A stretch of 64,000 nucleotides of DNA. Origin: Maribellus sediminis (GTDB lineage: Bacteria > Bacteroidota > Bacteroidia > Bacteroidales > Prolixibacteraceae). The notes beneath the pieces were generated by a model that saw only the letters and a program-made list of their open reading frames with translations, was not told the DNA's origin and ran no database searches. Made by a program: the position numbers and the translations under genes. Position 1 is the first letter of the stretch, and every line of letters starts with the position of its first letter. Of the stretch, positions 1 to 8,676 are shown one piece after another. The stretch is from positions 992,001-1,056,000 of the forward strand of contig NZ_WXUB01000001.1 of NCBI RefSeq assembly GCF_011799805.1, given 5' to 3'.

Positions 1-1018
1 TGGTGATTTCTCCCATCCAGTCGGCTTCATAAAGCAATTTAGCCGAAGGATTCACCATGCCGGTTACGGGATCAATCAGTTCGGCAATCGGCATATTATA
101 CGGATTGTACATTTCGTTGGTCCCGAAAATTCCGGAATTCCCTGTCATTGCTGCAATGGCTGCTTCACCAGCCAGATCGGGATGAACACCGCTTCTGTAA
201 ATCAGATCATTCTTATAGCCCTGGAAAGAGGCTTCAATAAACTCAGCCGTGTTCAGCGTATTATAGGGTTTGATGGCCCGGCTCGCCACACCGTAAGTGG
301 CTTTTAATTCAACCGAAAGTCTGTCGGCTTTCCCTTTCTTTGTAGTTATCACCACAACACCATTGGCCCCGCGTGAACCATAGAGTGCACCTGCAGACGC
401 ATCTTTCAAAATCGTCATCGACTCGATGTCGCCCGGGTTGATGGCATTCAGGTTACCGTCGTACGGCACACCGTCTACTACGTAAAGCGGATTATTGCTC
501 GAATTGATCGAACCAAATCCACGGATCACGATACTCGCTCCATCGCCCGGTTGGCCCGAACCTGATGTAGTTTGTACACCGGCAACCTGGCCTTCGAGTG
601 CCTTGGAAATGTTGGCCACCGGCCTTTTTTCCAGCACATCGTTGCTGATTACTTCGGCAGAACCCGTAAACGATTCTTTTTTGGCTGTACCATAAGCAAC
701 AACCATAACCTCGTCAACACCAATCAGTTCGTTTTCCAGCTCAATGTTGTAAGTGGATTGATCGGTGATTGGGACTTCAACGGTTTTCATTCCTACAAAA
801 GAGAAAACCAGGGTTTCGTTCTCAGGAACGGTAAGCATGAACACACCGTCGATGTTGGTAGTAGTACCATTGGTAGTACCCTTTACCACTACCGATACGC
901 CGGGTATCGGGGTGCCATCTTCGGCAGAACTTACTTTCCCTGTAATTTGCTTTGTTTGGGCGAAAATGGTGAATACACCCATGAACAAAGCTACAATGAG
1001 TAATAGTAGTTTTTTCAT
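1..1018 (-). CDS. SusC/RagA-type TonB-linked outer membrane receptor (5' part)
   Basis: About 339 codons of a SusC-like outer membrane transporter; the rest lies beyond the left edge. SusC proteins import glycans or peptides across the outer membrane using TonB energy, usually with a SusD lipoprotein. Residues 1-21 form a signal peptide ending in IFAQ. A carboxypeptidase-regulatory beta-sandwich follows (about 22-105), then the start of the plug. The plug shows the NPLYVVDGVPYDG-type segment and the GANGVVVITTKKGK segment typical of this family. The ATG complement at 1016-1018 is the natural start because the signal peptide begins there. The substrate cannot be told from this part, and the SusD partner would be off the window. 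The gene has a long leader with an attenuator-like hairpin, listed separately. Confidence 0.93.
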   Translation of the reverse strand, partial: MKKLLLLIVALFMGVFTIFAQTKQITGKVSSAEDGTPIPGVSVVVKGTTNGTTTNIDGVFMLTVPENETLVFSFVGMKTVEVPITDQSTYNIELENELIGVDEVMVVAYGTAKKESFTGSAEVISNDVLEKRPVANISKALEGQVAGVQTTSGSGQPGDGASIVIRGFGSINSSNNPLYVVDGVPYDGNLNAINPGDIESMTILKDASAGALYGSRGANGVVVITTKKGKADRLSVELKATYGVASRAIKPYNTLNTAEFIEASFQGYKNDLIYRSGVHPDLAGEAAIAAMTGNSGIFGTNEMYNPYNMPIAELIDPVTGMVNPSAKLLYEADWMGEIT

Positions 1019-1437
1019 GTACAAAAGTTTATGTTAATACTCTAGCGATAATTACCCTTCGCTTATGTTTTCTTGCATAAGAAAACTCCCGCCGGGGAAA
1101 CGGGAGTTTGAATATCCGCCAGCCGGCCAGATATTACTCTTTTTACATTTGCATTGCTGTTTAACTATTTCTATGTAAAAAAGCGGAGTCTTTTTTTGTT
1201 TGTCTGTTTCCCCGTACTCCCCGTAAATTTTTTGTTGGAATTCTATGGCTCAAGAGTTCCCTGTTTTAGTTTTTTTTCAAACTTAAGACAGAAATCAATT
1301 CGGTGAAAAAAAATTCAGCAAACGACAGTGAAATTTGTGCAACATGCTAATATTAGACTGTTTAGGTGTGTTTTGGCAATTTTTGAGCACATGGCAGATA
1401 ATAGGTGGTAGTTTACAGATGAATTTAGGCAGTTTAC
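1019..1437 (-). promoter_or_regulatory. SusC gene leader with attenuator-like hairpin
   Basis: No gene is seen in this stretch upstream of the SusC gene. It contains a 9-bp perfect stem (1083-1091 with 1101-1109, loop 1092-1100), followed in the minus direction by TTTTC. Just downstream is a second 6-bp stem (1062-1067 with 1076-1081). A segment further upstream in the transcript (1206-1214) is exactly complementary over 9 bases to 1093-1101. That span covers the hairpin loop and the first base of its stem, so pairing there could compete with the hairpin. This layout suggests control by early termination or RNA folding; whether 1206-1214 is transcribed is not known. The U-run is short, so the hairpin may not be an efficient terminator. 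Confidence 0.45.
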
Positions 1438-1464
1438 ATAAAAAAAGCGGGTAAATACCCGCTT
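1438..1464 (-). terminator. Intrinsic terminator after the 63-residue gene
   Basis: The stem AAGCGGGTA/TACCCGCTT (1445-1453 with 1456-1464) is followed on the minus strand by a run of T. It sits directly behind the stop codon of the small gene at 1472-1663. Confidence 0.8.
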
Positions 1465-1471
1465 CTATTTT

Positions 1472-1663
1472 TTAAGCCGCAATGTCCTTAAAGGCCTCAG
1501 CCAGAACATCGGGATACTGATTTTTAAAATTGGCATAACACCAGGTATACAACTCGCCAATCTGATCGGGTTCTACCCAGTTGATGCACTTATTCAGTTC
1601 TTTTCTGAACAAATCTTTACTAAAACTAACTTTAGGAAGAATGATTTTAGCATACTCTAACAT
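1472..1663 (-). CDS. Small conserved-looking protein, unknown function (63 aa)
   Basis: A 63-residue cytoplasmic protein that I do not recognise by family. It starts at ATG with MLEYAKIILPKVSF and contains two aromatic, acidic segments, KCINWVEPDQ and YTWCYANFKNQYPD. There is no signal peptide or membrane segment. The composition is that of a folded helical protein rather than a chance frame. The stop is followed at once by a strong terminator (1445-1464), which supports a real transcription unit. The gene stands alone, about 200 bases downstream of trpA on the same strand, and could be read from the trp transcript or from its own promoter. No role can be assigned. Confidence 0.7.
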   Translation of the reverse strand: MLEYAKIILPKVSFSKDLFRKELNKCINWVEPDQIGELYTWCYANFKNQYPDVLAEAFKDIAA

Positions 1664-1864
1664 GGCTTGTGCTTTTAATGATTGTTGGTATTAAGATAAC
1701 TCTTAGCAGGCATTTTAAGTATGCTGTAAAATATGCTTTAACACTATTTAATAGTCCGTTTTTGTGCCAATTCTGATTAACCGTTTGTAGCTTAATTGTT
1801 TACAGAATAAAGGCTGCTTTTCTGTTTCAAAACATACCTTTGGCGTAAACATTTTTTAGCTTAT

Positions 1865-2647
1865 TTAATCGGGCTGAATGATGTTTTCCACGAACACTTT
1901 GATTCCTGTTTTCAGGTCTGTTGAACTCGAAACAGCATTTACGAATGCACTTCCAATAATGGCTCCATTGGCGTATTTACAGGCGTTACCAAAGGTTGCA
2001 CGGTCAGAAATGCCAAACCCGATCAAACGTGGGTTCTTTAATTGCATGTTCTGAATTCGTTCAAAATAATCCTGGTGAAAATCCTCTACTTTTTTACCTG
2101 CACCGGTTGTTGAAGCCGACGATACCATGTAAATAAATCCTCCGCTAATTTCGTCGATCTGTCGAATTCTCGCTTCTGAAGTTTGTGGTGTGATCAGCAA
2201 AATATTATGCAGGTTATTTTTATCGTAAAAAGCTTTATAGTGGCTTTCAAATTCATCAAGCGGAAGATCGGGCAGAATGGTTCCGTCGATTCCGATTTCA
2301 GCACATTTTTCACAAAAACGATCGATGCCATACTGGTAAACCGGATTGATGTAGCCCATCAGAATAAGCGGGATGTTCACCGATTTGCGGATATCTTTTA
2401 GCTGTTCGAACAGCAGGTTCAGGTTCATGCCATTTTTCAGAGCTGTTTCGCTGCTTTTCTGAATGGTTGGTCCGTCGGCCGTTGGATCAGAAAAAGGAAT
2501 GCCAATTTCGATGAGGTCCACGCCATTCTTTTCCAGTTCCTGAATGATTTCTACGGTATCATTCAAGTTTGGAAATCCGGCTGTGAAATAAACTGATAGT
2601 ATATTTTGCTTCTTGGTTTCGAAAAGTTTGTTTATTCTGTTCATCAT
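1865..2647 (-). CDS. trpA: Tryptophan synthase alpha chain
   Basis: TrpA splits indole-3-glycerol phosphate into glyceraldehyde 3-phosphate and indole, which is channelled to TrpB for the last step of tryptophan synthesis. The protein is 260 residues, normal for the family. The catalytic acids lie in the signature around VDLIEIGIPFSDP and ADGP: Glu47 and Asp58 correspond to Glu49 and Asp60 of the Salmonella enzyme. The phosphate-binding GFGISD segment is present near the C-terminus. It is the last gene of the operon, 96 bases after trpB. MMNRINK gives two adjacent ATG starts; the first was kept. Confidence 0.97.
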   Translation of the reverse strand: MMNRINKLFETKKQNILSVYFTAGFPNLNDTVEIIQELEKNGVDLIEIGIPFSDPTADGPTIQKSSETALKNGMNLNLLFEQLKDIRKSVNIPLILMGYINPVYQYGIDRFCEKCAEIGIDGTILPDLPLDEFESHYKAFYDKNNLHNILLITPQTSEARIRQIDEISGGFIYMVSSASTTGAGKKVEDFHQDYFERIQNMQLKNPRLIGFGISDRATFGNACKYANGAIIGSAFVNAVSSSTDLKTGIKVFVENIIQPD

Positions 2648-2681
2648 TTTGTTTCATTTAGAAATGAGATTAAGAGTAATT

Positions 2682-2719
2682 AGTATTGAGAACTTTGAAG
2701 TAACCTTCTTCTCAATACT
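2682..2719. repeat. Inverted repeat in the trpB-trpA spacer
   Basis: AGTATTGAGAA (2682-2692) and TTCTCAATACT (2709-2719) form a perfect 11-bp inverted repeat. A similar TTTAGTATTGAGA sequence, followed by a CTCACTAC..TTGTACTAT segment, occurs in the trpG-trpD spacer at about 6511-6590. These look like copies of one dispersed intergenic palindrome. As RNA the hairpin could stabilise or punctuate the operon message. Confidence 0.55.
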
Positions 2720-2743
2720 CACTCTCTCACGACTCTGTACTAT

Positions 2744-3925
2744 TTAGTATCCAAAATAATTAAGGTACGTTTCCATGTCCTTATTCCCGCTGCCCGAAAG
2801 ATTGATGACATTAACATCGTCGGGTTTCATTTTTATCTTATCAAGCGCTGCCAGTGCATGTGCCGATTCCAGTGCCGGAATAATTCCTTCTTTTTGCGTG
2901 AGCAGCAGAACGGATTGCAGCACTTCTTCGTCGGTTGCAGCAAGGAATTTTGCACGGCCGGTTTTGTGCAGATGAGCGTGCAAAGGCCCGATGCCCGGGT
3001 AATCCAGTCCGGCCGAGATGGAATATGGCTCCGTGATTTGTCCGTCGGCATTTTGCATGAGCATTGTTTTAGCGGCATGTAATACGCCGGGAGAACCAAC
3101 CGTAAGAGTGGCTGCCGTTTCTTCGGTATCAACACCTTTCCCGGCGGCTTCCACGCCAATGAGTTCTACCTGTTCATCGTCGAGAAAATGGTAGAAAGCT
3201 CCGGCGGCGTTGCTTCCTCCGCCCACACAGGCCAGTACCCGGGTTGGCAGTTCCGAACCGGTTTGTTCCAGCAACTGGCTCTTCATTTCTTTGCTGATCA
3301 CCGACTGAAAACGTGCCACCATGTCGGGGTAGGGATGAGGCCCAACCACCGAACCGATGATGTAGTGCGTATCTTCCGGGTTGTTGATCCAGTCGCGCAT
3401 GGCTTCGTTGGTAGCATCTTTCAATGTTTTGTTACCACTGTGAACCGGGACAACTTCAGCGCCCAGCATTTTCATCTTTTTTACGTTTGGTGCCTGACGT
3501 GAAACATCGAGTGCACCCATGTAAACCACACATTGCAGTCCTTTAAGCGCACAAACTGTAGCTGTGGCCACTCCATGCTGGCCGGCACCTGTTTCGGCAA
3601 TAATTCGTTTTTTGCCCAGTTTCTCGGCCAGCAAAATCTGCCCGATCGTATTATTCAGTTTGTGCGAGCCCGTGTGGTTCAGGTCTTCGCGTTTCAGGTA
3701 AATTTTTGTTCCGTAATGCTCCGATAAACGGCCGGCAAAGTACAAAGGCGAGGGGCGGCCTACGTAATCCTTCAACAACTGGTCGAACTCACTTTTGAAT
3801 TCTTCTGATCCGATTATTTCAAGGTAGCGGTTTTTCAACTCCTCAATGTTGGTGTACATCATTTCAGGGATCCAGGCCCCGCCAAATTCACCGTAATATC
3901 CTTTTTCGTCAACTTGGTATTTCAT
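2744..3925 (-). CDS. trpB: Tryptophan synthase beta chain
   Basis: TrpB condenses indole with L-serine to give L-tryptophan, using pyridoxal phosphate, in a complex with TrpA. The protein has 393 residues, the usual length. Lys89 in [15 protein letters not shown] is the PLP-binding lysine (Lys87 in Salmonella). The CVGGGSNA loop binds the cofactor phosphate, and the GVEAAG and LSGSGNKD segments are typical. The N-terminal [12 protein letters not shown] is characteristic of TrpB1, the TrpA-partnered form, and fits with trpA next door. The 86-base spacer before it holds REP-like hairpins. Confidence 0.98.
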   Translation of the reverse strand: MKYQVDEKGYYGEFGGAWIPEMMYTNIEELKNRYLEIIGSEEFKSEFDQLLKDYVGRPSPLYFAGRLSEHYGTKIYLKREDLNHTGSHKLNNTIGQILLAEKLGKKRIIAETGAGQHGVATATVCALKGLQCVVYMGALDVSRQAPNVKKMKMLGAEVVPVHSGNKTLKDATNEAMRDWINNPEDTHYIIGSVVGPHPYPDMVARFQSVISKEMKSQLLEQTGSELPTRVLACVGGGSNAAGAFYHFLDDEQVELIGVEAAGKGVDTEETAATLTVGSPGVLHAAKTMLMQNADGQITEPYSISAGLDYPGIGPLHAHLHKTGRAKFLAATDEEVLQSVLLLTQKEGIIPALESAHALAALDKIKMKPDDVNVINLSGSGNKDMETYLNYFGY

Positions 3926-3950
3926 AGTCTGTGTTTTTCTTTTCCATCGT

Positions 3951-4000
3951 CATTCCCGCGAAGGCGGGATTCTCATCAGTTTCCTGCTTTCGCAGGAAAG
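3951..4000. repeat. REP-like double hairpin in the trpF-trpB spacer
   Basis: Two GC-rich hairpins lie side by side. CCCGC/GCGGG is at 3955-3959 with 3964-3968, and TTTCCTGC/GCAGGAAA is at 3980-3987 with 3992-3999. The flanking TCATTCCCGCGAAGGCGGG pattern is a widespread intergenic repeat type. It does not interrupt a gene. Confidence 0.6.
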
Positions 4001-4011
4001 ACAACTGTTTG

Positions 4012-4635
4012 TTATTGCAGTTCTTCAATAAACTGTTTTAGTTTTTCAATATTTTTTATTCCCGGCTCGTCTTCAAATCCGCTGTTTAAATCCACTCCGG
4101 TAAGTTTTGGATGATCGATCTTTTTGATCTCTGAAACATCCCCGGGTCCAATACCGCCGCTTAAAAAAAATGGTCGGTGCCCGGTGTATTTATTCAATAT
4201 CTCCCAGTTAAATTTTTTCCCCGATCCGCCATGCAGCTTGGTTTTGGTGTCGAATAAAAAGTAATCGACATCTTTCTCGAAGGCTTGAGTAGTTTCAAAT
4301 TTGAAGGAATCGTCAACCGAAAAGGCTTTGATGATTTTCAACCCTTGTTTTTTGAGCATGCCACAGGTTTTGGGATTTTCTTTCCCGTGTAGCTGGACAT
4401 ACTCGAAGTCGAAGTTTTTTGTCAGCGCCAGTATTTCAAAAGCGTTTTCATCGACAAAAACAGCAACTTTGGGTTTGGCAGCATAAAAAAGCCCGGCATC
4501 CGGATCATCGCCAACAAAGCGTTTCGAAGGTTCGTAGAAAATGTAACCGAGCAGATCGACTCCAAGTTGTTCCACCTGTTCACGATTTTCGGCGAACTTC
4601 ATTCCACAAACCTTTATCTTCAATTTTCTTTCCAT
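4012..4635 (-). CDS. trpF: Phosphoribosylanthranilate isomerase
   Basis: TrpF isomerises N-(5-phosphoribosyl)anthranilate to CdRP, the third step of the pathway. The 207-residue protein is a (beta/alpha)8 barrel. The N-terminal KVCGM motif carries the catalytic Cys (Cys10). The phosphate-binding LSGGIGPGDV and GVDLNSGFE segments are near the C-terminus. It is a separate gene here rather than fused to trpC as in enterobacteria. The trpC stop is 88 bases upstream and trpB follows. Confidence 0.95.
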   Translation of the reverse strand: MERKLKIKVCGMKFAENREQVEQLGVDLLGYIFYEPSKRFVGDDPDAGLFYAAKPKVAVFVDENAFEILALTKNFDFEYVQLHGKENPKTCGMLKKQGLKIIKAFSVDDSFKFETTQAFEKDVDYFLFDTKTKLHGGSGKKFNWEILNKYTGHRPFFLSGGIGPGDVSEIKKIDHPKLTGVDLNSGFEDEPGIKNIEKLKQFIEELQ

Positions 4636-4683
4636 TCGATTTTTCTTTTCCTGTATTCTTTTCTAATATCCCCTTGAGGCCTG

Positions 4684-4699
4684 CCTGCCGATAGGCAGG
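4684..4699. repeat. Small hairpin repeat in the trpC-trpF spacer
   Basis: CCTGCC/GGCAGG with a GATA loop is a common short intergenic palindrome. It lies in the 88-base gap between trpC and trpF and has no T-run on the transcribed strand, so it is unlikely to stop transcription. Confidence 0.45.
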
Positions 4700-4723
4700 A
4701 GACTACAGGGGTGATTTGACTCA

Positions 4724-5509
4724 CTATTTTAGTTTTTGAATAAACTTTTTACACGCTTTTCCGGGATTCTCGGTTTTCATGAAGGTCTCACCAATCAGGA
4801 ATCCTTTAAATCCGTGACTTCTGAGGTATTTTATTTCATCGGGACCTGCCAGTCCGCTTTCCGATATTTTTATGAATTTATCGGGGATGAGTTTGCCCAG
4901 TTCAACCGATGTTTCAACACTCACTTCAAAAGTTTTCAGGTTGCGGTTGTTTACGCCAACAATATCCACAAAATCGTTAACGATGTCCAGTTCTTCGGCA
5001 TTATGGATTTCCATCAATACTTCGAGACCCAGTTCTTTTGCAGCCTGAGCCAGTTCCAGTGCCTGTCTTTTACTCAGGCAGGCAGCAATCAGCAAAATAA
5101 CATCGGCACCATAACCTTTGGCTTCCACCATCTGGTACGGATCGATCATAAAATCCTTGCGAAGAATCGGAATATCGGGATTGTGTTCTCGCGCAATCAC
5201 CAGGTTCGACTGCGAACCTCCGAAAAAGTGTTTTTCCGTAAGAACCGACAGCCCTGCAGCCCCTGCTTTTCGGTAAGCTTCGGTTACTTTTTCCACCCTT
5301 GCCGACAGATTGATATCCCCTTTTGAGGGAGATCGTTGCTTAAATTCTGCAATAATTCCGGATGAACCTTCTTTTAGCAGACTTGCACAGAGTGAATTAC
5401 ATTCCCTGTAAAAATCAGGAATGTCTTTCAACACCTCGATGTCGACCAATTCTTTTTGGTGCGTAATTTCAAGCTTTTTAGCTTCAATGATTTTGTCCAG
5501 GATGTTCAT
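4724..5509 (-). CDS. trpC: Indole-3-glycerol phosphate synthase
   Basis: TrpC closes the indole ring, turning CdRP into indole-3-glycerol phosphate with loss of CO2 and water. The 261-residue (beta/alpha)8 protein has the signature IIAEFKQRSPSKG at residues 52-64, which holds the catalytic lysines. Further matches are ILRKDFMIDPYQ, VGVNNRNLKTF and ISESGL..PDE, in the expected order. The gene starts 4 bases after the trpD stop, so the two are probably translationally coupled. Confidence 0.97.
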   Translation of the reverse strand: MNILDKIIEAKKLEITHQKELVDIEVLKDIPDFYRECNSLCASLLKEGSSGIIAEFKQRSPSKGDINLSARVEKVTEAYRKAGAAGLSVLTEKHFFGGSQSNLVIAREHNPDIPILRKDFMIDPYQMVEAKGYGADVILLIAACLSKRQALELAQAAKELGLEVLMEIHNAEELDIVNDFVDIVGVNNRNLKTFEVSVETSVELGKLIPDKFIKISESGLAGPDEIKYLRSHGFKGFLIGETFMKTENPGKACKKFIQKLK

Positions 5510-5513
5510 GATA

Positions 5514-6500
5514 TTATTGAATAACAGATTTCAGACATTGTAAAGCCTTGCCACTATCGAGTGACTCGCGGGCCATAGCAACACATTCAGTCAATTCCTT
5601 TTCAGGATAAACCACCTGAAGTGCGAGACCTGCATTGGCCAAAACCACGTTGGTTTGCTCTTTGGTTCCCTTTCCTTCCAGCACGCTGGTAAAGATCTTT
5701 GCAGCTTCCTCAATCGTGGTTCCGCCGAATAATTTCTCGGGCCGGACACTTTCCAGGTTAAAGTCTTCGGCAGTGAGGTATTTTTCCGTCCCTTTTAATC
5801 CCAAACGCGTATTGGCAGTTAAAGAGATCTCGTCGTAACCATCGATACTATGAACTATTGCAAAATTAATAGCCAACGATTCATAAACGTTCTTATAGTG
5901 CATAAAATTTTCGGAATTGTTTACACCCAGAACCTGGTATTTTGGTGCCGACGGATTGATCATCGGGCCAAGTATATTAAAGAAGGTCGGCACTTTCAGC
6001 GCACGGCGGACTGGAGCGATGTGTTTCATTGCCGGATGAAATAGCGGCGCATGCAAAAAGCAAAAATTGCCTTTTTCAAGGTCGCCCTTCAGTTTGTGAA
6101 TATCGCTGCTGAATTTGTATCCGAGGTACTCCAGCACGTTTGATGAACCACTGTTTGAACTCGCTGCGTAATTACCGTGCTTGGTAATGTTTACTCCCGA
6201 ACCGGCCACAACAAAACAGGCCAAAGTTGAAATATTAAAGGTATTTTTTCCATCGCCACCGGTACCAACAATGTCCATTCCATTAAATTCCGACAGATCG
6301 ACTCTTGCACTCAGTTCAAACATGGCATCGCGAAAACCGGCCAGTTCTTCCGATTCCAGGGGACGCATTTTAAATACTGTAAGAAACGAAGCAAATTCAG
6401 CTTCGGAGTGCTGACCTTTGCCAACTTCCAGCAGACTGCTTTTTGCCTCTTCCCGAGTGAGTTTATTACCTTCAAACAAGTATTGTAAAGTATCTTTCAT
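5514..6500 (-). CDS. trpD: Anthranilate phosphoribosyltransferase
   Basis: TrpD transfers phosphoribose from PRPP to anthranilate. The 328-residue protein carries the PRPP pyrophosphate loop GTGGDGKNTFNIST at residues 79-92, followed by KHGNYAASSNSGSSN, in the family order. It is a stand-alone enzyme, not fused to the trpG amidotransferase. A 76-base spacer with repeated palindromic sequence separates it from trpG, and trpC follows after 4 bases. Confidence 0.97.
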   Translation of the reverse strand: MKDTLQYLFEGNKLTREEAKSSLLEVGKGQHSEAEFASFLTVFKMRPLESEELAGFRDAMFELSARVDLSEFNGMDIVGTGGDGKNTFNISTLACFVVAGSGVNITKHGNYAASSNSGSSNVLEYLGYKFSSDIHKLKGDLEKGNFCFLHAPLFHPAMKHIAPVRRALKVPTFFNILGPMINPSAPKYQVLGVNNSENFMHYKNVYESLAINFAIVHSIDGYDEISLTANTRLGLKGTEKYLTAEDFNLESVRPEKLFGGTTIEEAAKIFTSVLEGKGTKEQTNVVLANAGLALQVVYPEKELTECVAMARESLDSGKALQCLKSVIQ

Positions 6501-6576
6501 GTCTAAGTATTTAGTATTGAGATTTTAGTAATGAGAATTTTTAACTGTTGAGTTTATTGAGTTGTTTCTCTACTCA

Positions 6577-7161
6577 CTACTTTGTACTATTGTCTGAATT
6601 CAGCCAGTTTTCAATCATTTTTTCGCCGAGAGGTGTTAATACTGATTCGGGGTGAAACTGCACACCCTGCACGTCGTATTCCTTGTGTTTCATCGACATG
6701 ATCTGTCCGTCGGCATCGTAACTCGTTACTTCGAAACAAGCTGGCAGGTTTTCGCTTTTAACGATCCACGAGTGGTAGCGGCCAACATCAAAAGTTTCGG
6801 GCAGCGAATCAAAAAGAATCGATTTGTTTTCGGTGAGCTTAACCGGCGTAGCAATTCCGTGCAGTACCCGATTCATATTGTGGAGTTCGCCGCCAAACGC
6901 TTCACCAATGGCCTGGTGACCAAGACAAACACCCAGCATACTTTTCTTAGGCCCGAATTCTTTTATAATGTCGAGCAGCAGACCGGCTTCTTCGGGGATT
7001 CCCGGTCCGGGAGACAACACAATTTTGTCGTATTTCGCGATTTCTTCCAGCGAAATCTCATCGTTGCGGTACACATCAACCTGCTGGCCGGATATTTTTT
7101 TAATGGCATGAACCAGGTTGTAGGTAAACGAGTCGTAATTATCAATAACTAATATCTTCAT
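6577..7161 (-). CDS. trpG: Anthranilate synthase glutamine amidotransferase subunit
   Basis: TrpG releases ammonia from glutamine and passes it to TrpE. The 194-residue class I amidotransferase has the catalytic triad Cys79 (GVCLGHQA), His170 and Glu172 (QFHPES). The N-terminal IDNYDSFTYNLV and the oxyanion PGPGIPE segment are typical. Paralogues serve folate synthesis (PabA), but the position 14 bases after trpE inside the trp operon supports TrpG. It could serve both pathways. Confidence 0.95.
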   Translation of the reverse strand: MKILVIDNYDSFTYNLVHAIKKISGQQVDVYRNDEISLEEIAKYDKIVLSPGPGIPEEAGLLLDIIKEFGPKKSMLGVCLGHQAIGEAFGGELHNMNRVLHGIATPVKLTENKSILFDSLPETFDVGRYHSWIVKSENLPACFEVTSYDADGQIMSMKHKEYDVQGVQFHPESVLTPLGEKMIENWLNSDNSTK

Positions 7162-7175
7162 GATCTTTGGATTTA

Positions 7176-8585
7176 CTAGTTGATTTCTTTGGCCATTTCA
7201 ATGGCCTTTTTCAAGGCTGCCAGTTTGTTATTCACTTCCTGCAGTTCGCTTTCTTCTTTCGAATCGGCAACAATTCCGGCACCCGCCTGGTAAAACAATT
7301 TGCTATTCTTGCTTAAAAAGCTGCGAATCATGATCGCGTGGTTTACGGTTCTGTCGAAGCCAAGATAACCAATACATCCGCCATAATAACCACGATTCTG
7401 ATTTTCGTATTTATCGATCAGTTCCATGGCTTTATACTTTGGTGCACCGGAAAGGGTTCCGGCCGGGAATGTTTCGCCCAAAACTTTAATCAGGTTGGTG
7501 TCGTCGGTGATCCTTCCTGATACCTGCGAAACCAGGTGAATAACATGCGAGAAGAACTGTACTTCGCGGTACGTTTCCACCACCACATTATCGGCATTCC
7601 GGCTCAAATCGTTGCGCGCGAGATCAACCAGCATTACATGTTCGGCATTTTCTTTGGGATCCTTGCTCAATTGCTCTGCCAGTTCACGGTCCTGATCATC
7701 GTTGCCGGTACGTTTAAAAGTACCGGCAATGGGATGAATATAAGCTTTGTTTTCTTTTATGCGGATCTCCGCTTCGGGGCTCGAGCCAAAAATACGGTAA
7801 GTGCCATAGTCGAAATAAAACAAATAAGGCGATGGATTAATGGAACGCAGTGCACGGTACACATTAAAATCATCGCCTTTATACTCTTGCGAGAACTGTC
7901 GGCTGAGTACGATCTGGAAGACATCGCCACGGTAACAGTGCTCCTTACCTTTTGTTACCATGTATTTGTATTCTTCGTCGGTAATGTTGGATTCTTCCGC
8001 TCCTGTAGGTTCGAATTTTGCTGTGGCAAAATTCAGGTTGATGAGCAAATGGTGGATGTAATCGATCTGCGACTCTTCGCCTTCCATCAGGTTCTCCACC
8101 ATGTGGATTTGGTTTTTGTGGTGATCGATGGCAACCACATACTTGTAAAAACTGTAGAACACTTCCGGAATCTGGTATTCCTCTTTTTTCGGTGAAGAAA
8201 AGCGGATGTTTTCGAAATGCTGAATGGCATCGAAATTCAGGTAGCCAAATAAACCGTTTGCAGGTAATTCTATTTCGCTCGAATCAACATCGAAGGTTTT
8301 GAAAAAGGCATCCAGTTCATCGTGAAGTTTGCGCTCATTTGTCAAAGCATATTCTTCTTTGTCCTTTCCCGGAAATGCTTTGGTAACCTGGCCTTCCTTT
8401 ACTTTAAAGCTGGCCAGCGGACTAAATGCAATAAACGAGTAGGCATTTTCATTGCCGTGATAATCCGAACTTTCCAGAAGAATCGACTTCGGATAAAGTG
8501 TGCGCAGCCGGAGGTAAATGCTCACCGGAGTTACCGTATCGGCAAGTATTTTCCGGACTACCGGTTTAAATTTTAATTTTTCCAT
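7176..8585 (-). CDS. trpE: Anthranilate synthase component I
   Basis: TrpE makes anthranilate from chorismate, using ammonia from TrpG, and is the committed, feedback-inhibited step. The protein has 469 residues. The LLES element at residues 36-39 is the known tryptophan-binding motif of feedback-sensitive TrpE. The chorismate-binding half carries FQIVLSRQFS, PIAGTFKRTG, HVMLVDLARNDL, GAPKYKAMELID and QAGAGIVADS in order. It is the first structural gene of the operon, preceded by a leader with two attenuators. The ATG at 8583-8585 lies 26 bases after the end of the second terminator's T-run. Confidence 0.97.
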   Translation of the reverse strand: MEKLKFKPVVRKILADTVTPVSIYLRLRTLYPKSILLESSDYHGNENAYSFIAFSPLASFKVKEGQVTKAFPGKDKEEYALTNERKLHDELDAFFKTFDVDSSEIELPANGLFGYLNFDAIQHFENIRFSSPKKEEYQIPEVFYSFYKYVVAIDHHKNQIHMVENLMEGEESQIDYIHHLLINLNFATAKFEPTGAEESNITDEEYKYMVTKGKEHCYRGDVFQIVLSRQFSQEYKGDDFNVYRALRSINPSPYLFYFDYGTYRIFGSSPEAEIRIKENKAYIHPIAGTFKRTGNDDQDRELAEQLSKDPKENAEHVMLVDLARNDLSRNADNVVVETYREVQFFSHVIHLVSQVSGRITDDTNLIKVLGETFPAGTLSGAPKYKAMELIDKYENQNRGYYGGCIGYLGFDRTVNHAIMIRSFLSKNSKLFYQAGAGIVADSKEESELQEVNNKLAALKKAIEMAKEIN

Positions 8586-8611
8586 TATTGTATTTTTTAG
8601 ATTTTTCGATT

Positions 8612-8648
8612 AAAAAAAACGGCTCATCGTGATTTCGATGAGCCGTTT
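8612..8648 (-). terminator. trp attenuator 2: intrinsic terminator before trpE
   Basis: A perfect 13-bp stem (8636-8648 with 8617-8629, 6-base loop) is followed on the minus strand by eight T (8619-8612). It lies between leader peptide 2 and trpE, so any transcript ending here makes no Trp enzymes. The 7-base segment 8677-8683, at the end of the leader peptide frame, is exactly complementary to 8626-8632 in the terminator. It would form an antiterminator if a ribosome stalls at the upstream Trp codons. A ribosome reaching the stop codon would cover 8677-8683 and let the terminator fold. Confidence 0.9.
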
Positions 8649-8676
8649 CCATTTTTAGCATATGGCGATCCTCTTT

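Noticed and set aside
1050-1076. An eight-codon frame MQENISEG in the SusC leader as a regulatory peptide
   Set aside because: Too short, no residue bias, and no partner structure that depends on its translation.
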